DNA from: Aquihabitans sp. G128
GTDB lineage: Bacteria > Actinomycetota > Acidimicrobiia > Acidimicrobiales > Iamiaceae
Direction: 5' to 3'
DNA: 64,000 bases
NCBI RefSeq assembly: GCF_019048865.1
Contig: NZ_CP077604.1
Location: 2,604,001-2,668,000 of the forward strand
Both the position numbers and the translations under genes were made by a program. Below are positions 25,525 through 33,239 of this stretch, piece by piece (position 1 is the stretch's first letter; every line of letters starts with the position of its first letter). The notes below the pieces were generated by a model. The model was not told the DNA's origin. It did not search any database and was given only the letters and a program-made list of their open reading frames with translations.

Positions 25525-26361
25525 TCAGCGGCCGAGAGCCGCCAGCAGGTGGGCGTGCGCGGCCGCCACGCGCTCGCGCCGGTCGGCCGCCAGGCCCAGG
25601 TCCCAGAGCGGGCCGGCGCCGAGCTTGCCCACCAGCCGCAGCACCTGCGGGACGGCCGCCGGCCACATGGCGGCGAACGAACCGGCCACCAGCTGGCGGC
25701 CGACGGGCGCAGCGTCGGCTGGCGCCAGGCGCGCAGCCCCTGGTGCGTGCCGCGGCAGCACCACGCCCACGAGGGGAGCCCGGCCCGGCCACAGCCACCC
25801 CGGCGGGGAGACCCGGCCCCGCCGGTCGACCGGCAGCGACGCGCCGTCGTGGGCCTCCAGCTCGGCCGGCACCCACACCGGACGTGGGATGCCCTGGACC
25901 CAGCGGGTGCCCCCGTCCTCCCAGACCAGCACCAGGTCGTCGGCCAGGACGTGCAGGCCGGCGGCGCGCGCCGCCACCGTGGTGGTCGACTTGCCGGCGC
26001 CGCTGGGGCCCACCACCAGGAGCGCGCCGCCCGCGTCGCCCACCGCCGCACCGTGCACCAGGTGCACGCCGGCCCCGAGCAGCGGCTGAGCGAGCACCGG
26101 CGGCAGCAGCCGGTGCAGGTCGGGCTCGAGGCCTGGCGGGCCGTCGGCCAGCCACGCTCCCGCACCGGTCGAGCCCCCGGAGCAGCCGCTGGCGTCGTCC
26201 CGGACCACCAGCTCCGGCCCCGACCGCCAGACCGAACCGCCCGGGTACGCTTCGTCCCGCTCGCCGACGGGCGCCGGTGGAGCAGCCAGCCGACGCAGCG
26301 CCACCGTGGCCGGTCCGGCGTGGACGGGCAGCACGCCGAGCGAGCGCTCCAGCGCCGCCAC
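25525..26361 (-). CDS. HPr kinase/phosphorylase-like P-loop protein
   Basis: 278 residues if the GTG at 26361 is the start; a TTG at about 26398 would add a dozen residues (GPLALSLIDLTPRW) and overlap the divergent gene. The core has VHLVHGAAVG (His103), Walker A GPSGAGKST at 118-126, and LADDLVLV (Asp141-Asp142), the arrangement of the C-terminal kinase domain of HPrK. There is no HPr or PTS gene nearby. Similar proteins occur in peptide-modifying clusters, where ThcoK-type enzymes phosphorylate the C-terminal serine of lasso precursors. Here a 36-residue peptide ending in Ser is encoded 0.5 kb away, so such a role is a fair hypothesis, not shown. Confidence 0.72.
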   Translation of the reverse strand: MAALERSLGVLPVHAGPATVALRRLAAPPAPVGERDEAYPGGSVWRSGPELVVRDDASGCSGGSTGAGAWLADGPPGLEPDLHRLLPPVLAQPLLGAGVHLVHGAAVGDAGGALLVVGPSGAGKSTTTVAARAAGLHVLADDLVLVWEDGGTRWVQGIPRPVWVPAELEAHDGASLPVDRRGRVSPPGWLWPGRAPLVGVVLPRHAPGAARLAPADAAPVGRQLVAGSFAAMWPAAVPQVLRLVGKLGAGPLWDLGLAADRRERVAAAHAHLLAALGR

Positions 26362-26380
26362 CCAGCGAGGGGTCAGGTCG

Positions 26381-26857
26381 ATGAGCGACAGCGCGAGCGG
26401 ACCCAAGGCCCGGATGTCGGGACCGGCGCTGGCTGCTGCGCTGCGTCCCGAGGGGGACGAGGGGCGCTGGCTGCCGGTCGAGGGGAGCTCCATGGGTCGG
26501 TCCATCCGGTCCGGGGCGAAGGTCGAGGTGGGTCGAGCGGTGGGCCCGCCGCGGCCGGGCGAGGTGTGGGCGTTCTGCACGCCGTCCGGTGAAGTGGTGG
26601 TGCACCGCTGCACCGCCGACGGCGGGCCACCGTACCGGTTCCGGGGTGACCGACGGCCCCGAGGCGACGGTCCCGTCGACCTCGATCGGCTGGTGGGCCC
26701 GGTTCGCGCGGTGCGTGGTCCGGGTTCGGCGCCCCTTCGGCCCGTTCCCGGCCTCGATCGGCGAGACGTGCTGGTCAGGGCCCTGTCACACCCGTCAGCC
26801 AAAGGGATGATCTTGGCGCGGAAGGCGGGCCGACGACTGCGCAGGGTGTTCACCTGA
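26381..26857 (+). CDS. S24/S26-like (signal-peptidase fold) serine peptidase without membrane anchor
   Basis: 158 residues from ATG 26381 (GAGGGG upstream), or 147 from ATG 26414 (AAGG upstream). WLPVEGSSMGRSIRSGAKVEVGRA matches the catalytic-serine box (Ser37-Met38), and GEVWAFCTPSGEVVVHRC with FRGD matches the second box. The general base is probably His75 in VVHRC, as in the S26B (Ser-His) signal peptidases, not lysine. No membrane helix or signal peptide is seen; the C-terminus is basic (ILARKAGRRLRRVF). It is divergent from the HPrK-like gene with 19 bases between and is followed after 27 bases by a small peptide gene. Possible leader peptidase. Confidence 0.65.
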   Translation: MSDSASGPKARMSGPALAAALRPEGDEGRWLPVEGSSMGRSIRSGAKVEVGRAVGPPRPGEVWAFCTPSGEVVVHRCTADGGPPYRFRGDRRPRGDGPVDLDRLVGPVRAVRGPGSAPLRPVPGLDRRDVLVRALSHPSAKGMILARKAGRRLRRVFT

Positions 26858-26884
26858 GCCGCCGGGTGCACTACCTTGCCGGCG

Positions 26885-26995
26885 ATGGAAGCCACCCCCG
26901 CCACCCCCGCCACCGCCGACCTGGTCGCCTACGAGGCGCCGGCCATCGCCGAGCGCGAGTCCATCCTCGGCCTGCTCAAGAAGGACCCCTCCTGA
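26885..26995 (+). CDS. 36-residue peptide with a YxxP motif: candidate modified-peptide precursor
   Basis: ATG 26885 to TGA 26993-26995. The N-terminus is a TPATPATA-type run; the middle is VAYEAPAIAERESILGLL and the end KKDPS. YEAP (16-19) followed by Ile21 matches the first half of the lasso leader motif YxxPxL, but the later Gly and Thr of that motif are missing and only five residues follow the leucine pair. Lys32-Lys33 and the C-terminal Ser36 could be targets for the neighbouring GNATs and HPrK-like kinase. The ribosome site is weak; translation may depend on the upstream gene, 27 bases away. The codon use is typical of coding sequence here. Family not recognised. Confidence 0.55.
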   Translation: MEATPATPATADLVAYEAPAIAERESILGLLKKDPS

Positions 26996-27039
26996 GCTGA
27001 GCCCTCCGGCCCTCGGCCGGGGAACCGATCTTCGAAGGA

Positions 27040-27062
27040 GCGCCGGGCGGGCGGCCCGGCGC
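27040..27062. terminator. Hairpin between the peptide gene and the convergent GNAT operon
   Basis: An 8-bp perfect stem, GCGCCGGG at 27040-27047 with CCCGGCGC at 27055-27062, closes a 7-base loop. It lies 44 bases past the peptide stop and 12 bases past the stop of the opposing GNAT gene, so it can terminate both units. Confidence 0.6.
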
Positions 27063-27074
27063 TGCTTCGCCCGT

Positions 27075-27980
27075 TCAGCGACGGCGGCGCTCGAGCCGGC
27101 GGTCGAGGGCTCGAACCGCCCGGGTCCGCAAGCGCTGCGCCGGCTCGGGCAGGCGGGGGCGCAGCCGGACCGAGACCCACTCGTCCACCGGGCGACCGGC
27201 GGCGTCGGCGTGGGCCACCGGATCCATCGGGTTGGAAGCGACGGGGCTGCCGCAGACGGCGAGGCCCTCGTCCCGGGCCAGCACCACGAAGGCAAGCACC
27301 ATGGGCCAGGAGAGGCCCTGCCCGCGGTGGTCGGGTCGGATGGTCCCATCGGCGAGGAAGACGTGGTCCCGTCCGGCGGCGTCGCCGAACGCGGCGCCGA
27401 CCACCTCGCCGTCGAGCTCGACCACCACGGCCAGCCGGTCTCGGGCCACCCGCTCGAAGTGGCGGCGGCGCGACCGCCGGCTCGGGAGGTGGCTGAGGCC
27501 GTACGACGCGAAGAGGTCGGCCAGGGCCGGTGCGTCGGCCGGCACGGCTCGTCGCGTGCGGGGGTCGACCGGCGGCAGGCCGTCGATCGCCATCGAGCTG
27601 TGGAACGGCAGGCGCACGACGCGCTCCACCCGGGTGAGCCGGTCGGCCACCGGGTCGACGTGCTCGGCGGTGCCGTAGACGCGGGTCGCGCCGCTCACCT
27701 GCGCCAGACGGGCGATCCACGGCGCCGCCTCGACATCGAGCAGGAGGGGCAGGGCGTCCCAGCGCCCCACCCCGGAGCGCTCCACGGCAAGCGCGCCGAG
27801 CAACCGCCCGCCGCCCCCCTCGACGCACGCCACGAGCAGGGTCCCCGGCCGCCGAGGCGCCCGCAGGGCGCTCGACACCGGCAGCGTGCGGGGCTCGCCG
27901 TCGGCGGCGATCCCTTCGAGCTCGGGGTGGCGGCCCAGCCGCAGCCAGCGCCCCGAGCCGATCGGCAGGCGCACCGTCAC
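27075..27980 (-). CDS. Two-domain GNAT acetyltransferase, third of three tandem paralogues
   Basis: A 301-residue protein from the GTG at 27980, which overlaps the upstream stop as GTGA; this fixes the start inside a much longer open frame. The N-terminal half (VTVRLPIGSGRWLRLGRHPELEGI to RLPFHSSMAIDGLPPVDPRTR) is a degenerate first domain; the C-terminal half carries the GNAT core with VELDGEVVGAAFGDAAGRDHVFL and the acetyl-CoA loop RPDHRGQGLSWPM. It aligns with its upstream neighbour along the whole length (PIGxGxWLRLGRHPELE, DPRTR, RGQGLxWPM, PVDEWV). It faces the peptide gene. Substrate unknown; peptide or amine acylation is possible. Confidence 0.8.
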   Translation of the reverse strand: MTVRLPIGSGRWLRLGRHPELEGIAADGEPRTLPVSSALRAPRRPGTLLVACVEGGGGRLLGALAVERSGVGRWDALPLLLDVEAAPWIARLAQVSGATRVYGTAEHVDPVADRLTRVERVVRLPFHSSMAIDGLPPVDPRTRRAVPADAPALADLFASYGLSHLPSRRSRRRHFERVARDRLAVVVELDGEVVGAAFGDAAGRDHVFLADGTIRPDHRGQGLSWPMVLAFVVLARDEGLAVCGSPVASNPMDPVAHADAAGRPVDEWVSVRLRPRLPEPAQRLRTRAVRALDRRLERRRR

Positions 27981-28936
27981 GGCCGGCGGAGCGTCGGAGC
28001 CGGCCGACGAAGGCGGGGACCGCGCTGTTCCAGCGCATCGACCAGGCGGTGTGCCCGACGGACCTGGTGATCGCGCCACTTGGCCGGACCGAGCACGCGT
28101 CGCGGCCGGAGCTGTGCCGCCACCCACTCGTCGACCGGCTCGCCCGGGCCTGCGCCGTGGATGGCGACGTGCGGCGAGACGTTCATGGGGTTGGTGTCGT
28201 CCTTGCTGGCGCACAGCCCGATGTCCAGCTCCAAGGCGAGGTCTCCCAGGCGGACGATCATCGGCCAGGCCAGGCCCTGGCCCCGGAAGTCGGGGTGCAC
28301 CGCCATGTCGGCGAGGTAGGCGTGGTCGCGCCCGAGGGCATCGAGCAGGACCGCACCCACCACCCGCCCATCGACCTCGACGACCACGGCGAAGCGCTCG
28401 GCGATCGTCCGCTCGACGAAGCGCCGCTTGGCCCGTCGGCTGGGCAGCGACAGGTAGGGATACGTCTGGAGCACGTCGAGGATGGCCGGCACGTCGCCCG
28501 GTCCGGCCACGCGGGTGCGGGGGTCGACCTGCGGGCGGTCCACGCCGGCCAGCCGGTTGGCGAAGAACGGCAGCCGAGTCGTCCCGTTCAAGCGGGACAA
28601 GCCGGCCAGGAGGGGGTCGACGTGGTCGGGCATGCCGAACACGCGGCGAGCCGGTGAGCGGTCTGCCAGCCAGGCCAGGACCGGCGCCGAGCGCGCGTCG
28701 AGCACCATCGGCAGGGCGTTCCAGCGGTTGGCCGCCACCCGCTCCACCACCAGTGCGCCCAGCAGGGCACCGGACCGGTCCTCGATGCAGGCGACCAAGG
28801 TGCTCCCGGGCCGGCGCCGCTCGCGCAGCGCGCCGGACACGGCGATCGTCCACGGCTCGAAGTCGGCCGCCACCTGCTCGAGCTCGGGGTGGCGCCCGAG
28901 CCGGAGCCAGGTGCCCGCCCCGATCGGCACCCTCAC
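27977..28936 (-). CDS. Two-domain GNAT acetyltransferase, second of three tandem paralogues
   Basis: A 319-residue protein from the GTG at 28936, again coupled by GTGA to the gene before it. The first domain runs from VRVPIGAGTWLRLGRHPELEQ to RLPFFANRLAGVDRPQVDPRTR; the second has VVEVDGRVVGAVLLDALGRDHAYLADMAVHPDFRGQGLAWPMIVRL, a complete GNAT motif A with RGQGLA. The C-terminal tail is basic (WRDHQVRRAHRLVDALEQRGPRLRR). An indel in the upstream gene makes this frame appear open to 29860, but the text between 28936 and about 29326 is out of frame. Likely the same operon and substrate class as its neighbours. Confidence 0.8.
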   Translation of the reverse strand: MRVPIGAGTWLRLGRHPELEQVAADFEPWTIAVSGALRERRRPGSTLVACIEDRSGALLGALVVERVAANRWNALPMVLDARSAPVLAWLADRSPARRVFGMPDHVDPLLAGLSRLNGTTRLPFFANRLAGVDRPQVDPRTRVAGPGDVPAILDVLQTYPYLSLPSRRAKRRFVERTIAERFAVVVEVDGRVVGAVLLDALGRDHAYLADMAVHPDFRGQGLAWPMIVRLGDLALELDIGLCASKDDTNPMNVSPHVAIHGAGPGEPVDEWVAAQLRPRRVLGPAKWRDHQVRRAHRLVDALEQRGPRLRRPAPTLRRP

Positions 28937-29803
28937 CGCCGCCACCGCTTCACGGTGCGGCGGGCCTTGCGGCGGGCGCGTTGCAGGTTGCTGGGCGGCG
29001 CCGGGGGCAGCCCCCGCTCGATCCAGTCCTCGCCGGTGTAGAACGACGCGGGGTACGGGATGGGGTTGGTGGGGGCGGTGACGCCCGCCATCCGGTGGCC
29101 CAGCGAGAACGACACGCCCTGGGCCTGGCGCTCCAACGCCCGACCGATGCCGCGGCGCCGGTGCTCGGCGGGGACCGTGTAGCCGCTCCACCAATCGTGT
29201 CGCCCGGTGCGCAGCTCGCAGCGCATGGCGCCCACCAGCACCCCCTCCTCTTCCACCACCACCACCCGGCGGCTCGCCAGCAGGACGGCCAGCGCCCGGC
29301 GACGGGCGGCCCCGGCGGGGAGGAACTTCGAGCTCGAAGCGGTCGTAGAGCGCGTCGAGCGCATCGAGGTCTCCGGGCACGGCCACCCGCGCCCGGGGGT
29401 CGGGCTCGGCGAGCGGTTCGAGGTCGGCGGGGCCCACCACCGAGAGCGGCAGGCGCACCTCGGCGGCGGCCGGGAGGTGGCGCACCACGGCGTCGAGGTG
29501 CGGTGCCCCACCCGACAGCCGACGGGCCGGCGAGGCCACGAGCAGGTCGGCGACGGTGGCGCCGGCGTCCGGCTCGAAGCAGACCGCCGATGCCAGCGAG
29601 ATGCCCAGCCGGGCGGGAGCCAGCACCACCACGGCGGCGGGCGCATCCGCTCCTGGCCGCTCGACGATCCAGGCCCGCAGGTGTCGAACCAGCTCGGGGG
29701 CGCTGAGCAGGCCCGTCACCATCATCGAGGCCGGTTCGAGCGGCTCGGCAGCCGCGAGGACCTCGTAGGGGTCCCGGGCCGCTCGCACCTCGAAGCCGTC
29801 CAC
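28933..29803 (-). CDS. GNAT acetyltransferase, first of three tandem paralogues (frameshifted as read)
   Basis: Starts at GTG 29803 (VDGFEVRAARDPYEVLAAAEPLEP) and reads well to LDALYDRFELE near 29329; the sense then continues in another frame as FLPAGAARRRALAVLLASRRVVVVEEEGVLVGAM to the stop at 28933. Restoring two bases near 29321-29332 would give about 290 residues. The second half has the GNAT loop VPAEHRRRGIGRALERQA and SFYTGEDWIERGL, typical of a functional acetyltransferase, and ends with a very basic tail. It shares the two-domain plan with its two downstream neighbours but is the most divergent. Probably intact in the organism. Confidence 0.65.
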
Positions 29804-29950
29804 GGGCTGACCATAACGGTCATTCGGGACCCCCCCTCGCCGTGCGCGGGCCCGGGTCACCCGTTCGGGCCCGGACCCCCTCCGTCACGCGTTCGTCATG
29901 TACGGTTTGTCGGAGTCGAACCGCCATGGGGCGGACGTGGGAGGAGCCCC

Positions 29951-30820
29951 GTGGCGAGCAGACCATCCAGGATCCGGAACCGCGCGCTCGCGCCGGCCGC
30001 CGCCCTCCTGCTGGCCGCCGCCACGCTCGCCTCCGGCGCCCGCCCGGGCGCCGCCGACCCGCAGCCGCCCAAGGTCGTCCCGGAGGCGGTGCCCGCCACC
30101 CCGGTGCCGTCGACGCCCGCCGGCCCCGCACCCAGCGGCCCGGTCTGGCTGCCGCTGCGTCACGACGCGAACGGCGGCGAGGTCAAGATCGGCTGCACGT
30201 ATGACTCGCACGGCTCCCAGTTCGGCTACGAGTGCAGCGGCCACCACGACCGCTGGGCGCTCGACCTCATCGCCGACGCCGGCACCCCCGTCTACGCCTC
30301 CGGCGCCGGCTTCGCCACGGACGGCACCGGCGCCGCAGGCGGCAGCGGCTACGGCAACAACGTGCGCGTCGACCACGGCAACGGCGTGCAGACCATCTAC
30401 GCCCACCTGTCGAAGGTCCTGGTGCCCGCCGGCGGCGCCTGGGTCGACGAGAACACCGAGATCGGCCTGGTGGGCTCCACCGGCTCGTCCTCGGCCAACC
30501 ACCTCCACTACGAGGTCCGCAAGACCGCCCCCGACGGCTCGGTGAGCTCGGTCGACCCTGGCCCGCTCAAGGCCTGCGCCCTCGGCACCGTCGTCGAGTA
30601 CCCGGCCATCCGTGGCTACGACTCCTGGAAGGGCCTGCCCTGGGGCGCCTTCACCCTGTTCAGCGACGGCACCGACTGCGCCCAGCCCGACGCCGCGGCA
30701 CCCGCGCCGACGGACGAGGCCGCGGCCTCGGATGCCGCCTCCGGCCTGGCCGGTGGGCTGCCTTCGAACTTCCTGCTCCTCGCCCTCGCCGAGCTGGGCC
30801 ACCGCCCCACCGGCGGCTGA
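29951..30820 (+). CDS. Secreted M23 (LytM/lysostaphin-type) metallopeptidase
   Basis: A 289-residue protein from GTG 29951, with GGGAGGAG a few bases upstream. A signal peptide (RIRNRALAPAAALLLAAATLASGA) is followed by a Pro-rich linker. The LytM core has H98-H99 and Asp105 in HHDRWALDL and the HxH motif at His184/His186 (NHLHYEV), with GYGNNVRVDHGNGVQTIYAHLSKVLV between. Such enzymes cut peptide cross-links in peptidoglycan or, when the zinc site is incomplete, activate amidases. The C-terminus has a weakly hydrophobic tail. It stands alone, divergent from the GNAT operon. Confidence 0.9.
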   Translation: MASRPSRIRNRALAPAAALLLAAATLASGARPGAADPQPPKVVPEAVPATPVPSTPAGPAPSGPVWLPLRHDANGGEVKIGCTYDSHGSQFGYECSGHHDRWALDLIADAGTPVYASGAGFATDGTGAAGGSGYGNNVRVDHGNGVQTIYAHLSKVLVPAGGAWVDENTEIGLVGSTGSSSANHLHYEVRKTAPDGSVSSVDPGPLKACALGTVVEYPAIRGYDSWKGLPWGAFTLFSDGTDCAQPDAAAPAPTDEAAASDAASGLAGGLPSNFLLLALAELGHRPTGG

Positions 30821-30862
30821 GCGGCCGTCGCCCCGGTGGGGTGACCGATGCCTCCGGCCGGC

Positions 30863-30881
30863 CAGTTGCGTCTCGCAACTG
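30863..30881. promoter_or_regulatory. Operator-like dyad upstream of the thioesterase gene
   Basis: CAGTTGCG at 30863-30870 and CGCAACTG at 30874-30881 are perfect complements around a TCT spacer. It lies 45 bases before the thioesterase GTG and 43 bases after the M23 stop. Could be a TetR or MarR binding site or, less likely without a T run, a terminator of the M23 gene. Confidence 0.6.
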
Positions 30882-30926
30882 AGCGTGGTTGGGTTCGGGT
30901 CCCCGCCCGATCCCCAGGAGCAACCC

Positions 30927-31364
30927 GTGGACCTCGCCACCCTGTCCGGCCTCGAACTGATGCAGGCGTTCCAGCAGTCGAACGCCAGCGCCGGCATCGG
31001 CGCCTTCCTCGGCATGCGCCTCGAGGAGGTGAGCGACGGGCGCGCCGTGTTCGTCCTCCCCACGCGCCCCGAGTTCTCGAACCCGCTCGGCACGCTGCAC
31101 GGCGGCCTGCCGGCCACCCTGCTCGACTCCGCCATGGGCTGCGCGGTCCACGCCACCCTCCCGGCCGGCACCGGCTACACCACCGTCGACCTGAACGTGA
31201 CCTTCCTGCGCCCCGGCGCCCTCGACGGCAGCGAGCTCCGCGCCGAGGGGGTGGTGGTCCACCGGGGCCGGCGCCTGTCGACGGCCACCGGCACCCTCTG
31301 GAACGCCGACGGCAAGGTGCTCGCCACCGCCACCACCAGCTGCCTGGTCCTGCCGCCGACCTGA
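30927..31364 (+). CDS. PaaI-type hotdog-fold acyl-CoA thioesterase
   Basis: A 145-residue hotdog thioesterase. The core runs FLGMRLEEVSDGRAVFVLPTRPEFSNPLGTLHGGLPATLLDSAMGCAV, with the family signature NxxGxxHGG and the catalytic acid Asp in LLDSAMG, then YTTVDLNVTFLRPG and GTLWNADGKVLATATTS. The enzyme hydrolyses acyl- or aryl-CoA esters. GTG 30927 has CAGGAG six bases upstream. An inverted repeat at 30863-30881 probably controls it. Convergent with the DHA2-type transporter; no pathway partner is adjacent. Confidence 0.9.
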   Translation: MDLATLSGLELMQAFQQSNASAGIGAFLGMRLEEVSDGRAVFVLPTRPEFSNPLGTLHGGLPATLLDSAMGCAVHATLPAGTGYTTVDLNVTFLRPGALDGSELRAEGVVVHRGRRLSTATGTLWNADGKVLATATTSCLVLPPT

Positions 31365-31398
31365 AGCCGGCGCGAGCGGCACCGGCCCGCCCGCCGGC

Positions 31399-33078
31399 TC
31401 AGTCGACCGGCGACGCCTCGGCGGGGACCGCCGCTGCGGCCGCGGAGCCGTCGGGCCCGGCGGTGGTGCCGGCGTCCGCCGGGTCGGGGGCCACGGCGCC
31501 GCGGTGGCGGCCCTGGAACGTCCAGACGATGGCGGCGTTGACGAAGATCACCGCGGTGGCCAGCAGCATGGTGCGCCCGAACGCGGTGCCGAACGCCTCC
31601 TTGCCCTGCTGCACCAGCAGCTGCGCGGTGGACGAGTCGCCCCGCTTCCCGGCGGCGTCGGCGGCGTCGAAGGTGGCCACGATCGACGAGTGCGCCTTGG
31701 CCTGCACCGCCTGGGGCAGCGAGGTCAGCCGACCGCCGATCTCCGAGCGGTAGATCGACGACATCACCGAGCCCAGCACGGCGATGCCCAGCGCGCCGCC
31801 GAGCTCGCGGGACAGGTCGTTCACCGCCGAGCCCACGCCGGACTTGGCGCGGGGCACCGAGCCCATGATCAGCGTGGTCGACGGTGCCGTGGTCTGGCCG
31901 TTGCCCAGGCCCACCAGCGAGAAGCCCACGATGATCACCAGCACCGACACCGTGGCCGACGACGTGAGGCCCAGCACCAGCAGGCCCGAGCCCGACACCA
32001 GCAGACCGGTGCCCACCACCCGCCGCGGCCCGAACCGGGCCACGTTCTTCGCGCTCAGCGGGGCGCCGACCATGGCGAAGATGCCGATCGGCAGGCCGAT
32101 CAGCGCCGTCTCCAACGCCGAGTACCCGTGGGCGAACTGCAGGTACTGGGCCAAGGCGAAGTACAGCCCGAACATGGCCATGTACTGCAGGGTGATCGTC
32201 GACGAGCCGATGGCGAAGGACCGGTTCTTGAACAGCCGCACGTCGAGCATCGGGTGGTCGCAGCGCAGCTCCCACCACACGAACGCCGCCAGCAGCACCA
32301 CGGCGATGCCGACGGTGCCCAGGGTCTCGGGGCTGGCCCAGCCGTGGCCGGGCGCCTCGATGATCCCGTAGAGCAACGTGGCCAGGCCGGCCACCGCCAG
32401 CACCGCGCCTGGCGGGTCGAGCACCGCTTCGCTGGGGTCCGAGGAGTTCGGCACCAGCCACAGGCCGGCCACCAGCGCCACCAGGCAGATCGGCACGTTC
32501 ACCAGGAACGTCGACGCCCACGAGTAGTGCTCGAGCAGGAAGCCCGACACCAGCGTGCCGAGGGCGCCGCCCAGCCCGGCGAACCCGGCCCAGATCGAGA
32601 TCGCCTTGCGCCGCTCCAGGGGGTCCTTGAAGACGTTGGTGAGGATCGAGAGGGTGCCCGGCATGATGAACGCCGCCCCGACGCCCATGACCGCCCGGGC
32701 CAGGATCAGGTGCCACGTCTCGGTGCCGAAGGTGGCCACCATGGCCGCCACCGCGAACAGGACCAGGCCGCCCTGCAGAGCCGTCTTGCGGCCGAACCGG
32801 TCGGCGAAGGCGCCGGCGGGCAGCAGCAGGCCGGCGAACACCAGGCCGTAGACGTCGGCGATCCACTGCAGCGAGCTGGCGCTGGACCCGAGCCGGGTCT
32901 GGATGTCGGGCAGGGCCACGTTGAGCGACGAGTTGCCGGCCACGATGAGCAGCAGGCTCAGGCACAGCACGCCCAGCGTCAGCCACCGCCGCTCGTGGAT
33001 CCGCGCCGCCGCCGGGTCGTCGACCAGGACGGCGGGACCTCCGGCGATCGGCGTGGCGGGGTCGGCAGCGTTGCCCAC
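31399..33078 (-). CDS. MFS transporter, DHA2 family (14-TM drug:H+ antiporter type)
   Basis: A 559-residue protein with about 14 hydrophobic segments. LLLIVAGNSSLNVALPDIQTRLG is the usual first-helix region of the DHA2 group, AGAFADRFGRKTALQGGL the motif A loop, and VMGVGAAFIMPGTLSILTNVF the motif C region of antiporters. A periplasmic insertion near the end (GRLTSLPQAVQAKAHSSIVATFDAADAAGKRG) precedes the last helix, as in EmrB/QacA-like exporters. The ATG at 33078 has GGAG upstream; an inverted repeat at 33165-33182 is a likely operator. Substrate unknown. Confidence 0.9.
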   Translation of the reverse strand: MGNAADPATPIAGGPAVLVDDPAAARIHERRWLTLGVLCLSLLLIVAGNSSLNVALPDIQTRLGSSASSLQWIADVYGLVFAGLLLPAGAFADRFGRKTALQGGLVLFAVAAMVATFGTETWHLILARAVMGVGAAFIMPGTLSILTNVFKDPLERRKAISIWAGFAGLGGALGTLVSGFLLEHYSWASTFLVNVPICLVALVAGLWLVPNSSDPSEAVLDPPGAVLAVAGLATLLYGIIEAPGHGWASPETLGTVGIAVVLLAAFVWWELRCDHPMLDVRLFKNRSFAIGSSTITLQYMAMFGLYFALAQYLQFAHGYSALETALIGLPIGIFAMVGAPLSAKNVARFGPRRVVGTGLLVSGSGLLVLGLTSSATVSVLVIIVGFSLVGLGNGQTTAPSTTLIMGSVPRAKSGVGSAVNDLSRELGGALGIAVLGSVMSSIYRSEIGGRLTSLPQAVQAKAHSSIVATFDAADAAGKRGDSSTAQLLVQQGKEAFGTAFGRTMLLATAVIFVNAAIVWTFQGRHRGAVAPDPADAGTTAGPDGSAAAAAVPAEASPVD

Positions 33079-33164
33079 GGGGCTCCTTCACAGCGCTCGG
33101 TCCGGCGGGGGGTGCCGGGCCGATGGGGGGGTGGGCGCGCCGGACCGGGTCCAGGGCACGCCAA

Positions 33165-33182
33165 GTCAACCGAACCGTTGAC
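33165..33182. promoter_or_regulatory. GTCAAC-N6-GTTGAC dyad upstream of the DHA2 transporter
   Basis: GTCAAC at 33165-33170 and GTTGAC at 33177-33182 are exact complements, six bases apart, 87 bases before the transporter ATG on the minus strand. GTTGAC could also form part of a -35 box. No TetR or MarR gene is adjacent, so the regulator would act from elsewhere. Confidence 0.55.
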
Positions 33183-33239
33183 AGGTGGCCGACATTCCCA
33201 GGTGCCACCCCCCGACGTCCAACCGGTTCCCGGCCCGGG

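Noticed and set aside
25525..26995. A lasso peptide cluster
   Set aside because: The peptide lacks the Gly and Thr of the leader rule and any core, and no asparagine-synthase-like cyclase, B1 (PqqD-like) or B2 protease is present.
27977..29860. A single GNAT fusion protein of over 600 residues
   Set aside because: Residues between the two halves are low-complexity out-of-frame text; a frameshift in the first gene plus a GTGA start for the second explains it better.
29804..29950. c-di-AMP (ydaO-type) riboswitch before the M23 peptidase
   Set aside because: Such riboswitches are common before actinobacterial cell-wall hydrolases, but the 147-base region is too short and shows no matching conserved core.
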